From: Pseudomonas kermanshahensis
GTDB lineage: Bacteria; Pseudomonadota; Gammaproteobacteria; Pseudomonadales; Pseudomonadaceae
Assembly: GCF_014269205.2 (NCBI RefSeq)
Contig: NZ_JABWRY020000001.1
Coordinates: 186,001-250,000, forward strand
DNA: 64,000 nucleotides
Reading direction: 5' to 3'
A program made the position numbers and the translations under genes. Every line of letters begins with the position of its first letter. Within the stretch, counting starts at the first letter, position 1. Below, piece after piece: positions 1 through 9,759 of the stretch. Below the pieces are notes generated by a model. It had not been told where the DNA came from. It worked only from the letters and a program-made list of their open reading frames with translations, and did not search any database.

Positions 1-550
1 CGCCGATCAACATCACGGTCATCCGTGCGCCCAGTAACTCGCCAACCTCATCGGCCACGGCCACGCGGCCCTGTTCCACCAGCACCACCGGGGCGCTGGT
101 CCAGCCGTCGGCAGCGGCCTGTTCCTCGAAACGGGTCAGAAACGGCAGGGTATGGCGGTGCACGGCGAGGGCCGAGAGGCCGTCAGCGACGACGATGGCC
201 AAGTCGACACCGCCCGGGTTGGCCTGGGCATGCTGGCGCAGGGTTTCGATCGAGTCTTCGTTCAGCCGCCGGCCCAGGTCCGGGCGCTGCAAATATTGGT
301 CGCGGTCGTGGGCGGCGCTGTGCAACACCAGGCTGTCGCGCCCGCGGTCACTGAGCTGGGCGGTCAGCCCGGCATGGTCGAAGGGCAGGTGCACGGCATC
401 ACGGGCCTGGGCATGTGCGAACTGGAAGTCCAGTTGGGCGCCGGTCGGCAGGCTGGTGCCGGTGCGGCCCAGGGCGATACGCGCCGGGGTCAGGGTACGC
501 AGGGCCAGCCAGGGGTTGTCGGGGGTTACGGTGCGAGGGTCCATGGTCAT
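1..550 (-). CDS. eutC: Ethanolamine ammonia-lyase small subunit (partial)
   Basis: Small subunit of the adenosylcobalamin-dependent lyase that splits ethanolamine into acetaldehyde and ammonia; it works as a complex with EutB. The gene runs off the left edge, so only the first ~183 codons are present. The translation has typical EutC landmarks: [19 protein letters not shown] near residue 40 and the later [14 protein letters not shown] stretch. The start was set at 550, two bases after the eutB stop, which gives [18 protein letters not shown]; an ATG two codons later is equally usable. It is the last visible gene of the minus-strand ethanolamine operon. Confidence 0.93.
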   Translation of the reverse strand, partial: MTMDPRTVTPDNPWLALRTLTPARIALGRTGTSLPTGAQLDFQFAHAQARDAVHLPFDHAGLTAQLSDRGRDSLVLHSAAHDRDQYLQRPDLGRRLNEDSIETLRQHAQANPGGVDLAIVVADGLSALAVHRHTLPFLTRFEEQAAADGWTSAPVVLVEQGRVAVADEVGELLGARMTVMLIG

Positions 551-552
551 CC

Positions 553-1947
553 CTATGCAAGCTGTGCCAACGCCTGGCGGAACGCCGGCGGCAGGTTGTC
601 ACCAAAGCGCACCCGGCCATCGGCCTGGGTAAAGATGCCGGTGCGCGCCAGCCATGCTTCAAATTCGGGGCCGGGCTTCAGGCCCAGGGTCTGGCGCGCA
701 TACAGCGCGTCATGGAACGACGTGGTCTGGTAGTTGAGCATGATGTCGTCGGAGCCGGGGATGCCCATGATGAAGTTGATCCCGGCCACACCCAGCAAGG
801 TCAGCAGGGTGTCCATGTCGTCCTGGTCGGCTTCGGCGTGGTTGGTATAGCAGATGTCGCAACCCATCGGCACGCCCAGCAGCTTGCCGCAAAAGTGGTC
901 CTCGAGGCCGGCGCGGATGATCTGCTTGCCGTTGTACAGGTACTCCGGGCCGATGAAACCGACCACGGTATTGACCAGAAACGGCTTGAAGTGCCGGGCC
1001 ACGGCGTAGGCACGGGTTTCGCAGGTCTGCTGGTCGACGCCGTGGTGGGCGTTGGCGGACAGGGCGCTGCCCTGGCCGGTCTCGAAATACATGAGGTTTT
1101 GCCCAAGGGTGCCGCGCTTGAGCGACAGGCCCGCTTCGTAACCCTCCTGCAATACGTTGAGGTTGATGCCAAAGCCTGCGTTGGCAGCTTCGGTACCGGC
1201 GATCGACTGGAACACCAGGTCCAGCGGCACGCCACGGTTGATCGCTTCGATCGAGGTGGTGACATGGGTCAGCACGCAGGCCTGGGTGGGGATGTCGTAG
1301 CGCTGGATGATTGCATCGAGCATTTCCAGCAGGGCACAGATCGAGGCGATGCTGTCGGTGGCCGGGTTGATGCCGATCATGGCGTCGCCGTTGCCGTACA
1401 GCAGGCCGTCGAGGATGCTGGCGGCGATGCCGGCGGGTTCGTCGGTCGGGTGGTTGGGTTGCAGGCGGGTCGACAGGCGCCCGCGCAGGCCCATGGTGCC
1501 GCGGAAACGGGTAACCACGCGGATCTTCTGCGCCACCAGGATCAGGTCCTGGACGCGCATGATCTTCGACACCGCCGCCGCCATTTCCGGTGTCAGGCCC
1601 GGCGCCAGCGCGCGCAGGCTGTCTTCGTCGGCTTCTTCGCTGAGCAGCCAGTCGCGCAGGCCGCCCACGGTGAGGTGGCTGACCGGTGCAAAGGCTTGGG
1701 CGTCGTGAGTGTCGATGATCAGGCGGGTGACCTCATCCTCTTCATAGGGGATCAGCGCCTCGGTCAAAAAGTGCGTCAGCGGGATGTTGGCCAAGGCCAT
1801 CTGCGCGGCGACCCGCTCACCGTCGTTGCTGGCGGCGACACCGGCCAGGAAATCCCCAGAACGCGCGGGGCTGGCCTTGGCCATCACGTCCTTGAGGCTG
1901 TCGAAGCGGTAGACCAGGTGGCCTACCGTGTGTACGAAACTTGCCAT
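553..1947 (-). CDS. eutB: Ethanolamine ammonia-lyase large subunit
   Basis: Catalytic large subunit of ethanolamine ammonia-lyase, 464 residues, close to the usual ~455. It begins [32 protein letters not shown], typical of the family, and keeps the long (beta/alpha)8 body with segments such as [17 protein letters not shown] and [12 protein letters not shown]. It is preceded by the permease gene (49-bp gap containing a hairpin) and followed after 2 bp by eutC, so the subunits are probably translationally coupled. No Eut microcompartment shell genes are nearby. This is the short, non-compartment pseudomonad version of the pathway, in which acetaldehyde is oxidised by the aldehyde dehydrogenase of the same operon. 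Confidence 0.97.
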   Translation of the reverse strand: MASFVHTVGHLVYRFDSLKDVMAKASPARSGDFLAGVAASNDGERVAAQMALANIPLTHFLTEALIPYEEDEVTRLIIDTHDAQAFAPVSHLTVGGLRDWLLSEEADEDSLRALAPGLTPEMAAAVSKIMRVQDLILVAQKIRVVTRFRGTMGLRGRLSTRLQPNHPTDEPAGIAASILDGLLYGNGDAMIGINPATDSIASICALLEMLDAIIQRYDIPTQACVLTHVTTSIEAINRGVPLDLVFQSIAGTEAANAGFGINLNVLQEGYEAGLSLKRGTLGQNLMYFETGQGSALSANAHHGVDQQTCETRAYAVARHFKPFLVNTVVGFIGPEYLYNGKQIIRAGLEDHFCGKLLGVPMGCDICYTNHAEADQDDMDTLLTLLGVAGINFIMGIPGSDDIMLNYQTTSFHDALYARQTLGLKPGPEFEAWLARTGIFTQADGRVRFGDNLPPAFRQALAQLA

Positions 1948-1962
1948 ACAGATTCTCCAGAG

Positions 1963-1985
1963 CGCCGCGGGGCTGGCCCGCGGCG
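1963..1985. other. Intercistronic hairpin between permease and eutB
   Basis: A perfect 9-bp inverted repeat (CGCCGCGGG / CCCGCGGCG) with a 5-nt loop lies between the permease stop and the eutB start. There is no T-run, so a full terminator is unlikely; an RNA-stability or processing role is inferred. Confidence 0.5.
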
Positions 1986-1996
1986 GGTGTCGGCGT

Positions 1997-3445
1997 TCAG
2001 TGCAAGGCCTCTTCGGCCTTCTGGATCGCGGCGAATTCCTCTTCCGGTGTGCCCGCTACCAGGTGGTGGCGGCTGTAGAACGCAAAGTAGGCAATTAATA
2101 CTCCATAGATCACCGCGGCGCCAATCACAACCCGCGGGTCGACCAGGAAGCCCGCCACCACGGCGATGCACGCCAGTACCAGGGCTACGCCCGAAGTGAA
2201 GACGCCGCCCGGAGTGCGATACGGGCGTTCCATTTTCGGACGGCGGATGCGCAGGGTGATGTGTGCAGCCATCATCAGCACGTAGGACAGCGTGGCGCCG
2301 AACACCGCGACCAGAATCAGCAGGTCGCCCTGGCCGGTCAGCGACAGCCCGAAACCGATGAGGCCGGGGATGATCAGGGCCAGGACCGGCGCCTTGCTTT
2401 TGTTGGTCTCGGAGAGTTTGCGCGGCAGGTAGCCGGCGCGGGACAGCGCGAAGATCTGCCGCGAGTAGGCATAGATGATCGAGAAGAAGCTGGCAATCAG
2501 GCCAGCCAGGCCGACCAGGTTGACGAAGCTGCCCATCCAGGTGGAGCCGCCATAGGCTTTGGACAGTGCCTCGACCAGTGGGTTACCGGAGGCCTTGAGC
2601 GCTTCGGAGCCCGCCGCGCCAGGGCCGATCACCAGAATCAGCAGGGCGAAGGCCAGCAGCACCAGCATCGCGCCGATCAGGCCGCGGGGCAGGTCGCGTT
2701 TCGGGTTTTTGGTTTCTTCGGCGGCCAGCGGCACGCCTTCGACAGCGAGGAAGAACCAGATGGCGTAAGGGATTGCGGCCCACACGCCGACATAGCCGAA
2801 CGGCAGGAAACTGCTGGCGCCGGCGGCGTCGGTCTTGGCGATGTCGAACAGGTTGGCTGCATCAAAATGGGGCACCATGCTCACCAGGAACACGCCCAAG
2901 GCAATGGCGGCAATGGCGGTGATGATGAACATCAGCTTCAGCGCTTCGCCGACGCCGAAGATGTGGATGCCGATGAACACGATGTAGAACGCCAGGTAGA
3001 TGACCCAGCCGCCGATGCCGAACAGTGACTCACAATAGGCGCCGATGAACACAGCGATGGCCGCCGGGGCAATGGCATATTCGATGAGGATGGCCGTGCC
3101 GGTAAGAAAACCGCCCCATGGGCCAAAGGCGCTGCGGGCAAAGCCGTAACCGCCGCCTGCAGTGGGGATCATCGACGACAGCTCGGCCAACGAGAAGCAC
3201 ATGCACAGGTACATGGTGGCCATCAGCAGGGTGGCGAGGAACATGCCGCCCCAGCCGCCTTGGGCCAGGCCGAAGTTCCACCCGGCGTAGTCGCCGGAGA
3301 TCACATAGGCGACCCCGAGGCCGACCAACAGCACCCAGCCGGCTGCGCCTTTTTTCAGTTCACGTTGCTGGAAATAGTCCGAACCGACTTTTTCGAAGTC
3401 GACAGAAGAGCCTGCCGGCACATTACCGGAATGATCGCTTGGCAT
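1997..3445 (-). CDS. eat: Ethanolamine permease (APC superfamily)
   Basis: Inner-membrane amino-acid/polyamine/organocation transporter of 482 residues, probably importing ethanolamine. After a polar N-terminus (MPSDHSGNVPAGSSVDFEKV) there are about 12 hydrophobic segments, with the family hallmarks GVAYVISGDYAGWNFGLAQG in the first span and FFLAVEGVPLAAEETKNPKR mid-protein. An upstream in-frame start at 3604 exists, but 3445 was chosen because AGGTGAA sits a few bases before it and the protein then matches family length. It lies between the aldehyde dehydrogenase and eutB in one minus-strand operon, which supports ethanolamine as substrate. The P. aeruginosa equivalent has been called eutP. 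Confidence 0.93.
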   Translation of the reverse strand: MPSDHSGNVPAGSSVDFEKVGSDYFQQRELKKGAAGWVLLVGLGVAYVISGDYAGWNFGLAQGGWGGMFLATLLMATMYLCMCFSLAELSSMIPTAGGGYGFARSAFGPWGGFLTGTAILIEYAIAPAAIAVFIGAYCESLFGIGGWVIYLAFYIVFIGIHIFGVGEALKLMFIITAIAAIALGVFLVSMVPHFDAANLFDIAKTDAAGASSFLPFGYVGVWAAIPYAIWFFLAVEGVPLAAEETKNPKRDLPRGLIGAMLVLLAFALLILVIGPGAAGSEALKASGNPLVEALSKAYGGSTWMGSFVNLVGLAGLIASFFSIIYAYSRQIFALSRAGYLPRKLSETNKSKAPVLALIIPGLIGFGLSLTGQGDLLILVAVFGATLSYVLMMAAHITLRIRRPKMERPYRTPGGVFTSGVALVLACIAVVAGFLVDPRVVIGAAVIYGVLIAYFAFYSRHHLVAGTPEEEFAAIQKAEEALH

Positions 3446-3569
3446 AGTTTCACCTGTTGTTTTTCTTGGTGGCCGGAGGGACTTCCAGCCCATGGTGATA
3501 GGTACTGCAGGAAGTGAGCCAGAGCGGTTCGTGCACGGGAACCGCGCTGGCTTGTGGTGGTGACGAACC

Positions 3570-3601
3570 GCTGCGGTGGGCTGCAAAGCAGCCCCCGCAG
3601 C
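3570..3601. terminator. Hairpin after the aldehyde dehydrogenase gene
   Basis: Two stacked stems (GCTGCGG/CCGCAGC outside, GGGCTGC/GCAGCCC inside, AAA loop) lie 10 bp past the dehydrogenase stop on the minus strand, upstream of the permease. No clear T-run follows, so it probably attenuates or stabilises rather than fully terminates. Confidence 0.45.
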
Positions 3602-3611
3602 CATCTCAGGT

Positions 3612-5132
3612 TTAGAAGAAGCCCAACGGATTGATGTCGTAACTCACCAGCAGGTTCTTGGTCTGCTGGTAGTGATCGAGCATCATCTTGTGGGTCTCAC
3701 GCCCAACGCCGGACTTCTTGTAACCGCCAAACGCGGCATGCGCCGGGTACAGGTGGTAGCAGTTGGTCCATACGCGGCCAGCCTTGATGCCACGGCCCAT
3801 GCGATAGGCGCGGTTGATGTCGCGGGTCCACACACCGGCACCCAGGCCGAACTCGGTGTCGTTGGCAATCGCCAGGGCTTCGGCTTCGTCCTTGAAGGTG
3901 GTGACGCTGACCACCGGGCCGAAGATTTCTTCCTGGAAAACGCGCATCTTGTTGTTGCCCTTGAGCAGGGTCGGCTGGATGTAGTAGCCGGTCGACAGCG
4001 CGCCTTCGAGTTTTTCCACCTTGCCGCCGGTCAGCAGCTCAGCGCCTTCTTCCTTGGCGATTTCCAGGTACGACAGGATCTTCTCGAACTGCTGTTGCGA
4101 CGCCTGGGCGCCGACCATGGTGTCGGTGTCCAGCGGATCGCCACGCTTGATCTGCAGGACCTTCTTCATCACCACTTCCATGAACTGCGGGTAGATCGAC
4201 TCCTGCACCAGGGCACGCGACGGGCAGGTGCACACTTCGCCTTGGTTGAAGAATGCCAGCACCATGCCTTCGGCGGCCTTCTCGATGAAGCTCGGCTCGG
4301 CCTGCATGATGTCTTCGAAGTACACGTTAGGCGACTTGCCGCCCAACTCGACGGTGGACGGGATGATGTTTTCGGCGGCGCATTTCATGATGTGCGAGCC
4401 GACCGGGGTCGAACCGGTGAAGGCGATTTTGGCGATGCGTTTGCTGGTGGCCAGCGCTTCGCCCGCTTCGCGGCCGTACCCTTGGACGACGTTGAGCACG
4501 CCTTTGGGCAGCAGGTCGCCGATCAGCTCCATCAGTACGGTGATGCCCAGCGGGGTCTGCTCGGCGGGTTTGAGCACCACGCAGTTGCCTGCGGCCAGGG
4601 CTGGGGCGAGTTTCCACGCGGCCATCAGCAGCGGGAAGTTCCACGGGATGATCTGCCCGACCACGCCCAGAGGCTCGTGAATGTGATAGGCGACGGTGCC
4701 TTCGTTGATTTCGGCGGCGCCGCCCTCTTGGGCGCGGATGCAACCGGCGAAGTAACGGAAGTGATCGACCGCCAGCGGGATGTCGGCGTTGAGGGTTTCG
4801 CGGATTGGCTTGCCGTTGTCCCAGGTTTCGGTAATGGCCAGGACTTCAAGGTTCTGCTCGATGCGGTCGGCGATTTTCAGCAGCACGTTGGAGCGGTCCT
4901 GAACGGACGTGCGGCCCCAGGCATCGGCGGCGGCGTGGGCGGCATCCAGGGCTTTGTCGATGTCTTCGGCAGTGGAGCGGGGAAACTCTGCGATCAGCTT
5001 GCCATTCACCGGGGAGGTGTTTTCGAAGTACTGCCCCTTGACCGGAGCTACGAATTCACCACCGATGTAGTTGCCGTAGCGGCTCTTGAAGGTAACCTTC
5101 GCGCCTTCGGTACCGGGATGTGCGTAACGCAT
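3612..5132 (-). CDS. exaC: NAD-dependent aldehyde dehydrogenase, ExaC/AldB family
   Basis: Oxidises aldehydes to acids with NAD; here most likely acetaldehyde from ethanolamine to acetate. It has 506 residues, the usual ExaC/AldB length. Visible motifs: [20 protein letters not shown] (cofactor region), [19 protein letters not shown] with the general-base Glu, and GEVCTCPSR with the catalytic Cys. The N-terminus [20 protein letters not shown] is typical of pseudomonad ExaC-like enzymes. It is the first gene of the eat-eutBC operon, starting downstream of a good sigma-54 promoter at 5180-5195. ExaC homologues also serve ethanol oxidation, so more than one physiological role is possible. Confidence 0.93.
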   Translation of the reverse strand: MRYAHPGTEGAKVTFKSRYGNYIGGEFVAPVKGQYFENTSPVNGKLIAEFPRSTAEDIDKALDAAHAAADAWGRTSVQDRSNVLLKIADRIEQNLEVLAITETWDNGKPIRETLNADIPLAVDHFRYFAGCIRAQEGGAAEINEGTVAYHIHEPLGVVGQIIPWNFPLLMAAWKLAPALAAGNCVVLKPAEQTPLGITVLMELIGDLLPKGVLNVVQGYGREAGEALATSKRIAKIAFTGSTPVGSHIMKCAAENIIPSTVELGGKSPNVYFEDIMQAEPSFIEKAAEGMVLAFFNQGEVCTCPSRALVQESIYPQFMEVVMKKVLQIKRGDPLDTDTMVGAQASQQQFEKILSYLEIAKEEGAELLTGGKVEKLEGALSTGYYIQPTLLKGNNKMRVFQEEIFGPVVSVTTFKDEAEALAIANDTEFGLGAGVWTRDINRAYRMGRGIKAGRVWTNCYHLYPAHAAFGGYKKSGVGRETHKMMLDHYQQTKNLLVSYDINPLGFF

Positions 5133-5179
5133 GGTGTGTCTCCTGGCTATTGTGTTTGTTAGGGAGTTGAAAAGCGTAG

Positions 5180-5195
5180 AGCAAAGGTTGGGCCA
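5180..5195 (-). promoter_or_regulatory. Sigma-54 promoter of the ethanolamine operon
   Basis: On the minus strand the sequence is TGGCCC-N5-TTGCT, matching the -24/-12 consensus TGGCAC-N5-TTGCW except for one base, with GG and GC at exactly the right spacing. Transcription would start near 5168, about 35 bases before the dehydrogenase start. The divergent gene encodes a sigma-54 activator, which fits. Confidence 0.82.
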
Positions 5196-5281
5196 GTGTT
5201 TTGAGGTTCTGCTAAATCAAGCACTTAGGGTAATTTTCAGGGGGCTGTGAAAGCCCGCTGTGCCAGCCGTGGTACGGCCTG

Positions 5282-5307
5282 TGTGACACTTTGTGCCATT
5301 TGCGACA
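5282..5307. promoter_or_regulatory. Candidate activator binding sites (UAS)
   Basis: Two near-identical heptamers, TGTGACA (5282-5288) and TGCGACA (5301-5307), are spaced 19 bp apart, roughly two helical turns, with TGTGCCA between them. They lie about 90-110 bp upstream of the sigma-54 promoter, the usual place for an enhancer site. Assignment to EatR is inferred from position only. Confidence 0.4.
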
Positions 5308-5387
5308 CGCTGCCGGCAGGTGCATTGCAAAGGCCCGCCGGGTGGAGGATGCTGGCTGAACGCTCGATCTGCGGAGAACCACAACAC

Positions 5388-7394
5388 ATGCAGAGCAATC
5401 ACTTGAGTCGCCATGCCCAGCAAGTGCATACCGTTGCCCACGGTGAAGCCGGGGCGGGCGGCAGTGACCCGGCGATCGCCCGGTCCTGGCTGCGCTGCCT
5501 CGAGGATTACCACCTCGACCCGACGCTGATCGAGGCCCCCGTGGTGCTTGAACACGGGCGCTTGCTGGAAACCCGCGAGCGCCTGCACCAGGTGCTGAAA
5601 ATTGCCGACGCCGAGATGAACAGCCTGCATCAGCAGCTCTCTGGCGCTGGCCATGCGGTGCTGCTGACCGATGCCCGCGGGGTGATCCTCAACTGTGTCA
5701 GCGCCCCCAGCGAGCGGCGCATCTTCGAGCGGGCAGGGCTGTGGCTGGGCGCCGACTGGAGCGAGGCGCGCGAAGGCACCAACGGTATCGGCACCTGCCT
5801 GGTCGAGCGCCAGGCCCTGACCATTCATCAGCACGAACACTTTCGTGGCCGCCACACCGGCCTGACGTGCTCGGCAAGCCCGGTGTTCGACCCGCATGGC
5901 GAACTGCTGGCGGTACTCGACGTGTCGTCGGCGCGGCCCGATGTGTCGCGGCAGAGCCAGTTCCACACCATGGCCTTGGTCAACCTCTCGGCGAAGATGA
6001 TCGAGAGCTGTTATTTCCTGCGTCATTTTCAGCAGCAGTGGCTGCTGCGCTTTCATCTGCAGGCTGAGTCGGTCGGCTTGTTCAGCGAGGGCTTGCTGGC
6101 CTTCGAGGGTGACGGGCGGATTTGCGCCGCCAACCAGAGCGCGCTCAACCTGTTGGGCACCGTTCGCGGTGGCGTGCTGGGGCAACCGGTGGAGCGGTTT
6201 TTTGCCTGCAGCCACGACGAACTGTTCAGCCGCGCCGTGCCGGGCGGCAGTACTGTTTGGCCATTGCAGACACGCGACGGCCGCCAGGTGTTTGCCAGCC
6301 TGCGAGGCCAGGCGCGTACGCCGGTATGGTCAGTACCGCTCAGCCAGCCCCAGCCCCAGCGTGCTGAAGCGCCAGGCATCTGCCTGCTCGACCCGGCGTT
6401 GCAAAACGACTTCCGCCGCTGCGTGCGGGTATTCGAGCGCGATGTGCCGCTGCTGTTGCGTGGCGAGACCGGTTGCGGCAAGGAGGCATTCGCCCAGGCC
6501 GTGCACCAGGCCAGCCTGCGTCGCGGCAAGCCGTTCGTGGCGATCAACTGCGCCTCGATCCCAGAGAGCCTGATCGAAAGCGAGCTGTTCGGTTACCGCG
6601 GTGGCAGCTTTACCGGCGCACGCAAGGAAGGCATGCGCGGCAAGCTGCTGCAGGCCGATGGCGGCACGTTGTTGCTGGACGAGATTGGTGACATGCCACT
6701 GGCCTTGCAGACGCGCCTGTTGCGGGTCTTGGAAGAGCGCCAGGTGGTGCCGATTGGCGGCGAGCCCCAGGCCGTGGACGTGCGCATCGTCAGTGCCACC
6801 CACCGCGACCTGCTGGAGCGGGTGGCGCAGGGCAGCTTCCGCGAAGACCTGTATTACCGGCTGAACGGGCTGGAGGTGGCCTTGCCCTCAGTGCGCGAGC
6901 GCAGTGACAAGGGCCAGTTGCTGGACTTTTTGCTGCGTCAGGAAGCCCAGGGACAACGGGTTGAACTAGAGCCCAGTGCGCGTCAGGCGTTGCTGGACTT
7001 TGCCTGGCCGGGGAACGTGCGGCAGATGCGCAATGTATTGCGCACGCTCGTGGCGCTTTGCGATAACACCTACATCGGGTTCTCCGACCTGCCCGCGACT
7101 TTCCGGAGTCATGCGGCCCCTGTGGGGGCGGGCTTGCCGCGCGAAGCAGGCAACGCGGTGGATGGCACCGGCTTTGCCGGTGTTCGCGGGGCAAGCCCGC
7201 TCCCACACGAGGAGCAAAATAGTCTCACCCACAAGCGCGCGCCAGTGCGCCTTGAGGACGCTGAGTGCGAAGCGCTGCTGTCAGTGCTGGAGGCAAACCG
7301 CTGGCACTTGACCCGCGTTGCCGAGCATCTGGGCATCAGCCGCAATACCTTGTATCGAAAACTGCGCAAACACGGCATCACCCGGGTCGGCTGA
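5388..7394 (+). CDS. eatR: Sigma-54-dependent activator of ethanolamine genes, AcoR family
   Basis: Enhancer-binding protein of 668 residues, divergent from the ethanolamine operon. It has an N-terminal GAF-type sensor (DARGVILNCVSAPSE, EGTNGIGTCLVERQA), a PAS-like linker, an AAA+ domain (Walker A GETGCGKE near residue 359, Walker B GGTLLLDEIGDMP, arginine-finger region REDLYYRL) and a C-terminal Fis-type helix-turn-helix (VAEHLGISRNTLYRKL). Start 5388 was chosen over an upstream in-frame start because GGAGA precedes it by about 10 bases. Two oddities: the sigma-54-contacting loop reads GSFTGA (residues 406-411) instead of GAFTGA, and residues ~578-607, between AAA+ and HTH, are encoded by a REP repeat pair. 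P. aeruginosa EatR sits in the same relation to eut genes, mpl and ubiX. Confidence 0.92.
   Translation: MQSNHLSRHAQQVHTVAHGEAGAGGSDPAIARSWLRCLEDYHLDPTLIEAPVVLEHGRLLETRERLHQVLKIADAEMNSLHQQLSGAGHAVLLTDARGVILNCVSAPSERRIFERAGLWLGADWSEAREGTNGIGTCLVERQALTIHQHEHFRGRHTGLTCSASPVFDPHGELLAVLDVSSARPDVSRQSQFHTMALVNLSAKMIESCYFLRHFQQQWLLRFHLQAESVGLFSEGLLAFEGDGRICAANQSALNLLGTVRGGVLGQPVERFFACSHDELFSRAVPGGSTVWPLQTRDGRQVFASLRGQARTPVWSVPLSQPQPQRAEAPGICLLDPALQNDFRRCVRVFERDVPLLLRGETGCGKEAFAQAVHQASLRRGKPFVAINCASIPESLIESELFGYRGGSFTGARKEGMRGKLLQADGGTLLLDEIGDMPLALQTRLLRVLEERQVVPIGGEPQAVDVRIVSATHRDLLERVAQGSFREDLYYRLNGLEVALPSVRERSDKGQLLDFLLRQEAQGQRVELEPSARQALLDFAWPGNVRQMRNVLRTLVALCDNTYIGFSDLPATFRSHAAPVGAGLPREAGNAVDGTGFAGVRGASPLPHEEQNSLTHKRAPVRLEDAECEALLSVLEANRWHLTRVAEHLGISRNTLYRKLRKHGITRVG
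7120..7208. repeat. REP inverted pair inside the eatR coding sequence
   Basis: The left arm (CTGTGGGGGCGGGCTTGCCG, from 7120) and right arm (CGCGGGGCAAGCCCGCTCCC, ending near 7208) are the common P. putida REP core in opposite orientation. They are the same family as the intergenic pairs at 23528-23626 and 28951-29032. The reading frame stays open through the whole element and encodes a Gly/Ala/Pro-rich linker between the AAA+ and helix-turn-helix domains. Confidence 0.85.
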
Positions 7395-7460
7395 GCGAAA
7401 CAGCGGGTGCGATTTCCCGCGCCCTGGGCTACCCTGCCTCGATGTTTTGCGAGGTCGACC

Positions 7461-8810
7461 ATGCATATTCACATTCTCGGTATTTGCGGCACGTTCATGG
7501 GTTCCCTGGCGGTCCTGGCCAAAGAGCTTGGCCACCGCGTCACCGGCTCCGATGCCAATGTCTATCCCCCGATGAGCACCCAGCTCGAAGCCCAGGGCAT
7601 CGAGCTGACCCAGGGCTATGACCCGGCTCAGCTAGACCCAGCACCCGACTTGGTAGTGGTCGGCAACGCCATGTCGCGGGGCAACCCGGCGGTGGAATAC
7701 GTGTTGAACAAGGGCCTGCCCTACGTCTCTGGCCCTCAGTGGCTGGCTGACCACGTGCTGCAGGGCCGCTGGGTATTGGCCGTTGCCGGTACCCATGGCA
7801 AGACCACCACCAGCAGCATGCTGGCTTGGGTGCTGGAGCATGCCGGCATGAGCCCTGGGTTCTTGATCGGCGGCGTGCCACAGAACTTCTCGGTGTCCGC
7901 GCGTTTGGGCGACACCCCGTTCTTCGTGGTCGAGGCCGACGAGTACGACAGTGCGTTCTTCGATAAACGCTCGAAGTTCGTCCACTACCACCCGCGCACC
8001 GCGATTCTCAACAACCTTGAGTTCGATCACGCGGACATCTTCCCCGATCTGGCCTCCATCGAGCGCCAGTTCCACCACCTGGTGCGCACGATCCCGAGCG
8101 AAGGCCTGGTGATCCATCCGACCACCGAACAGGCGCTGGAGCGGGTCATCGGCATGGGCTGCTGGACCCCGGTGCAAACCACCGGTGAAGGCGGCCAATG
8201 GCAGGCGCGCCTGCTCAGCCCCGATGGGTCGCGCTTCGAAGTGCTGTTCGAGGGCGAGGCACAGGGCGTGGTCGATTGGGCGCTGACCGGTCAGCACAAC
8301 GTCGCCAATGCCTTGGCAACCCTGGCTGCGGCCCGCCATGTCGGTGTAGTGCCGGCCATGGGTATCGCCGGGTTGAGCGCCTTCAAAAGCGTCAAACGGC
8401 GCATGGAGAAGGTCGCTGAAGTGCAGGGCGTGACCATCTACGATGACTTCGCTCACCACCCGACCGCCATCGCCACTACCCTCGACGGCCTGCGCAAGCG
8501 CGTAGGTGAAGCACCGGTGATTGCGGTGATCGAGCCGCGCTCCAACTCGATGAAGCTCGGTGCCCACCGCGATGGCCTGCCGGAAAGCGTCAACGATGCC
8601 GACCAGGTCATCTGGTACGCACCGGCCAACCTGGGTTGGGACCTGGCCGCCACGGCGGCGCAGTGCACCGTGCCGAGCGTGGTTGCCGACAGCCTCGAAG
8701 CGATCATCGAGCGCATCAAGGGCCAGGCACGGCCGGGCACCCACGTGGTGATCATGAGCAACGGCGGCTTCGGCGGCCTGCACGGCAAACTGGCCGAGGC
8801 GCTCAAGTGA
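7461..8810 (+). CDS. mpl: UDP-N-acetylmuramate:L-Ala-D-Glu-meso-DAP ligase
   Basis: Cytoplasmic murein-recycling ligase that joins the recovered tripeptide to UDP-MurNAc, with ATP. It has 449 residues, as expected. The Mur-ligase order is clear: an N-terminal Rossmann motif ([14 protein letters not shown]), the ATP loop [20 protein letters not shown] near residue 113, the central [17 protein letters not shown], and the C-terminal [11 protein letters not shown]. Start 7461 gives [10 protein letters not shown], the conserved N-terminus. It is coupled to ubiX by a 4-bp stop/start overlap. Confidence 0.97.
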   Translation: MHIHILGICGTFMGSLAVLAKELGHRVTGSDANVYPPMSTQLEAQGIELTQGYDPAQLDPAPDLVVVGNAMSRGNPAVEYVLNKGLPYVSGPQWLADHVLQGRWVLAVAGTHGKTTTSSMLAWVLEHAGMSPGFLIGGVPQNFSVSARLGDTPFFVVEADEYDSAFFDKRSKFVHYHPRTAILNNLEFDHADIFPDLASIERQFHHLVRTIPSEGLVIHPTTEQALERVIGMGCWTPVQTTGEGGQWQARLLSPDGSRFEVLFEGEAQGVVDWALTGQHNVANALATLAAARHVGVVPAMGIAGLSAFKSVKRRMEKVAEVQGVTIYDDFAHHPTAIATTLDGLRKRVGEAPVIAVIEPRSNSMKLGAHRDGLPESVNDADQVIWYAPANLGWDLAATAAQCTVPSVVADSLEAIIERIKGQARPGTHVVIMSNGGFGGLHGKLAEALK

Positions 8811-9436
8811 GCGGGCCGGAGCGCATCACCCTGGCCATGACGGGCGCCTCTGGCGCGCAATATGGCCTGCGCCTGCTCGATTGCCTAGTGCGTGAGGACC
8901 GCGAGGTGCATTTCCTCATTTCCAAGGCCGCGCAGTTGGTGATGTCCACCGAAACCGATGTGTTGCTGCCGCCTAAGCCTCAGGCGATGCAGGCGTTTCT
9001 GACCGAATACACCGGCGCTGCCAACGGCCAGATCCGCGTGTATGGCAAGGAAGACTGGATGTCGCCGGTGGCTTCCGGCTCTGGCGCACCGGCGGCGATG
9101 GTGGTGGTGCCGTGTTCCACGGGTACCTTGTCGGCGATTGCCACCGGTGCTTGCAACAACCTGATCGAGCGGGCCGCCGACGTCACCTTGAAGGAGCGCC
9201 GCCAGTTGATTCTGGTGCCGCGTGAGGCCCCGTTCTCGACGATCCACCTGGAGAACATGCTCAAGCTGTCGCAGATGGGTGCCGTGATCTTGCCTGCGGC
9301 CCCAGGCTTCTACCATCAGCCGCAAACCATCGATGACCTGATCGATTTCGTCGTTGCGCGCATTCTCAACCTGCTGGACATCCCTCAGGACATGCTGCCA
9401 CGTTGGGGTGAACATCACTTTGGGGCGGATGATTGA
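8807..9436 (+). CDS. ubiX: Flavin prenyltransferase UbiX
   Basis: Makes prenylated FMN, the cofactor of the UbiD decarboxylase in ubiquinone synthesis. It has 209 residues with the family N-terminus [20 protein letters not shown], the loop [20 protein letters not shown] and the C-terminal [20 protein letters not shown]. The start is GTG at 8807, overlapping the mpl stop (GTGA). Its own stop overlaps the TTG start of the following small lipoprotein gene, so the three genes look translationally coupled. Confidence 0.96.
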   Translation: MSGPERITLAMTGASGAQYGLRLLDCLVREDREVHFLISKAAQLVMSTETDVLLPPKPQAMQAFLTEYTGAANGQIRVYGKEDWMSPVASGSGAPAAMVVVPCSTGTLSAIATGACNNLIERAADVTLKERRQLILVPREAPFSTIHLENMLKLSQMGAVILPAAPGFYHQPQTIDDLIDFVVARILNLLDIPQDMLPRWGEHHFGADD

Positions 9437-9720
9437 AGCGAGCACTGTCGGGGTTGGTTGCATTGGCGCTGCTCAGTGGCTGCGCCACGGTGCGTACGCT
9501 GGATGCCAACAAGCCAGGCGCGCCGGTGGTGTATGCCGGTACGCGGCTGGACCTGTATGTGATGAACGGCGGGTGCTGCCCTAAAGATCATTTCGGCGCG
9601 CTTGCGCCGGCCTACCCAGGCCTGGATCTGCCCGGTAGCCTGATACTGGATACGCTGCTGCTGCCGTTGTCGTTGCTGACGGCCGCAGGCGTCGGCTTCC
9701 AGGCCACCGGCGGGCTTTGA
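9433..9720 (+). CDS. YceK/YidQ-like small lipoprotein
   Basis: 95-residue predicted lipoprotein. It starts at a TTG (9433) overlapping the ubiX stop, followed by a short signal peptide with a lipobox (LALLSGC, Cys about residue 17). The remainder has [14 protein letters not shown], a CC pair, and a hydrophobic C-terminus with [14 protein letters not shown], which resembles the YceK/YidQ family of small envelope lipoproteins. Function is unknown. It is the last gene of the mpl-ubiX run and is convergent with the SDR gene that follows. Confidence 0.78.
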   Translation: MKRALSGLVALALLSGCATVRTLDANKPGAPVVYAGTRLDLYVMNGGCCPKDHFGALAPAYPGLDLPGSLILDTLLLPLSLLTAAGVGFQATGGL

Positions 9721-9759
9721 TTACCGTATTAACGCGTAATCCGTGCGACACGTGCGACG

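Noticed and set aside
415..2199. 594-codon open frame on the plus strand
   Set aside because: Antisense shadow of eutC/eutB. The high-GC third-codon bias opens long opposite-strand frames; the translation has no recognisable domain and the other strand encodes a clear enzyme.
5217..6215. 332-codon minus-strand frame over the eatR start
   Set aside because: Antisense to the GAF domain of EatR and covers the divergent promoter region; no family resemblance.
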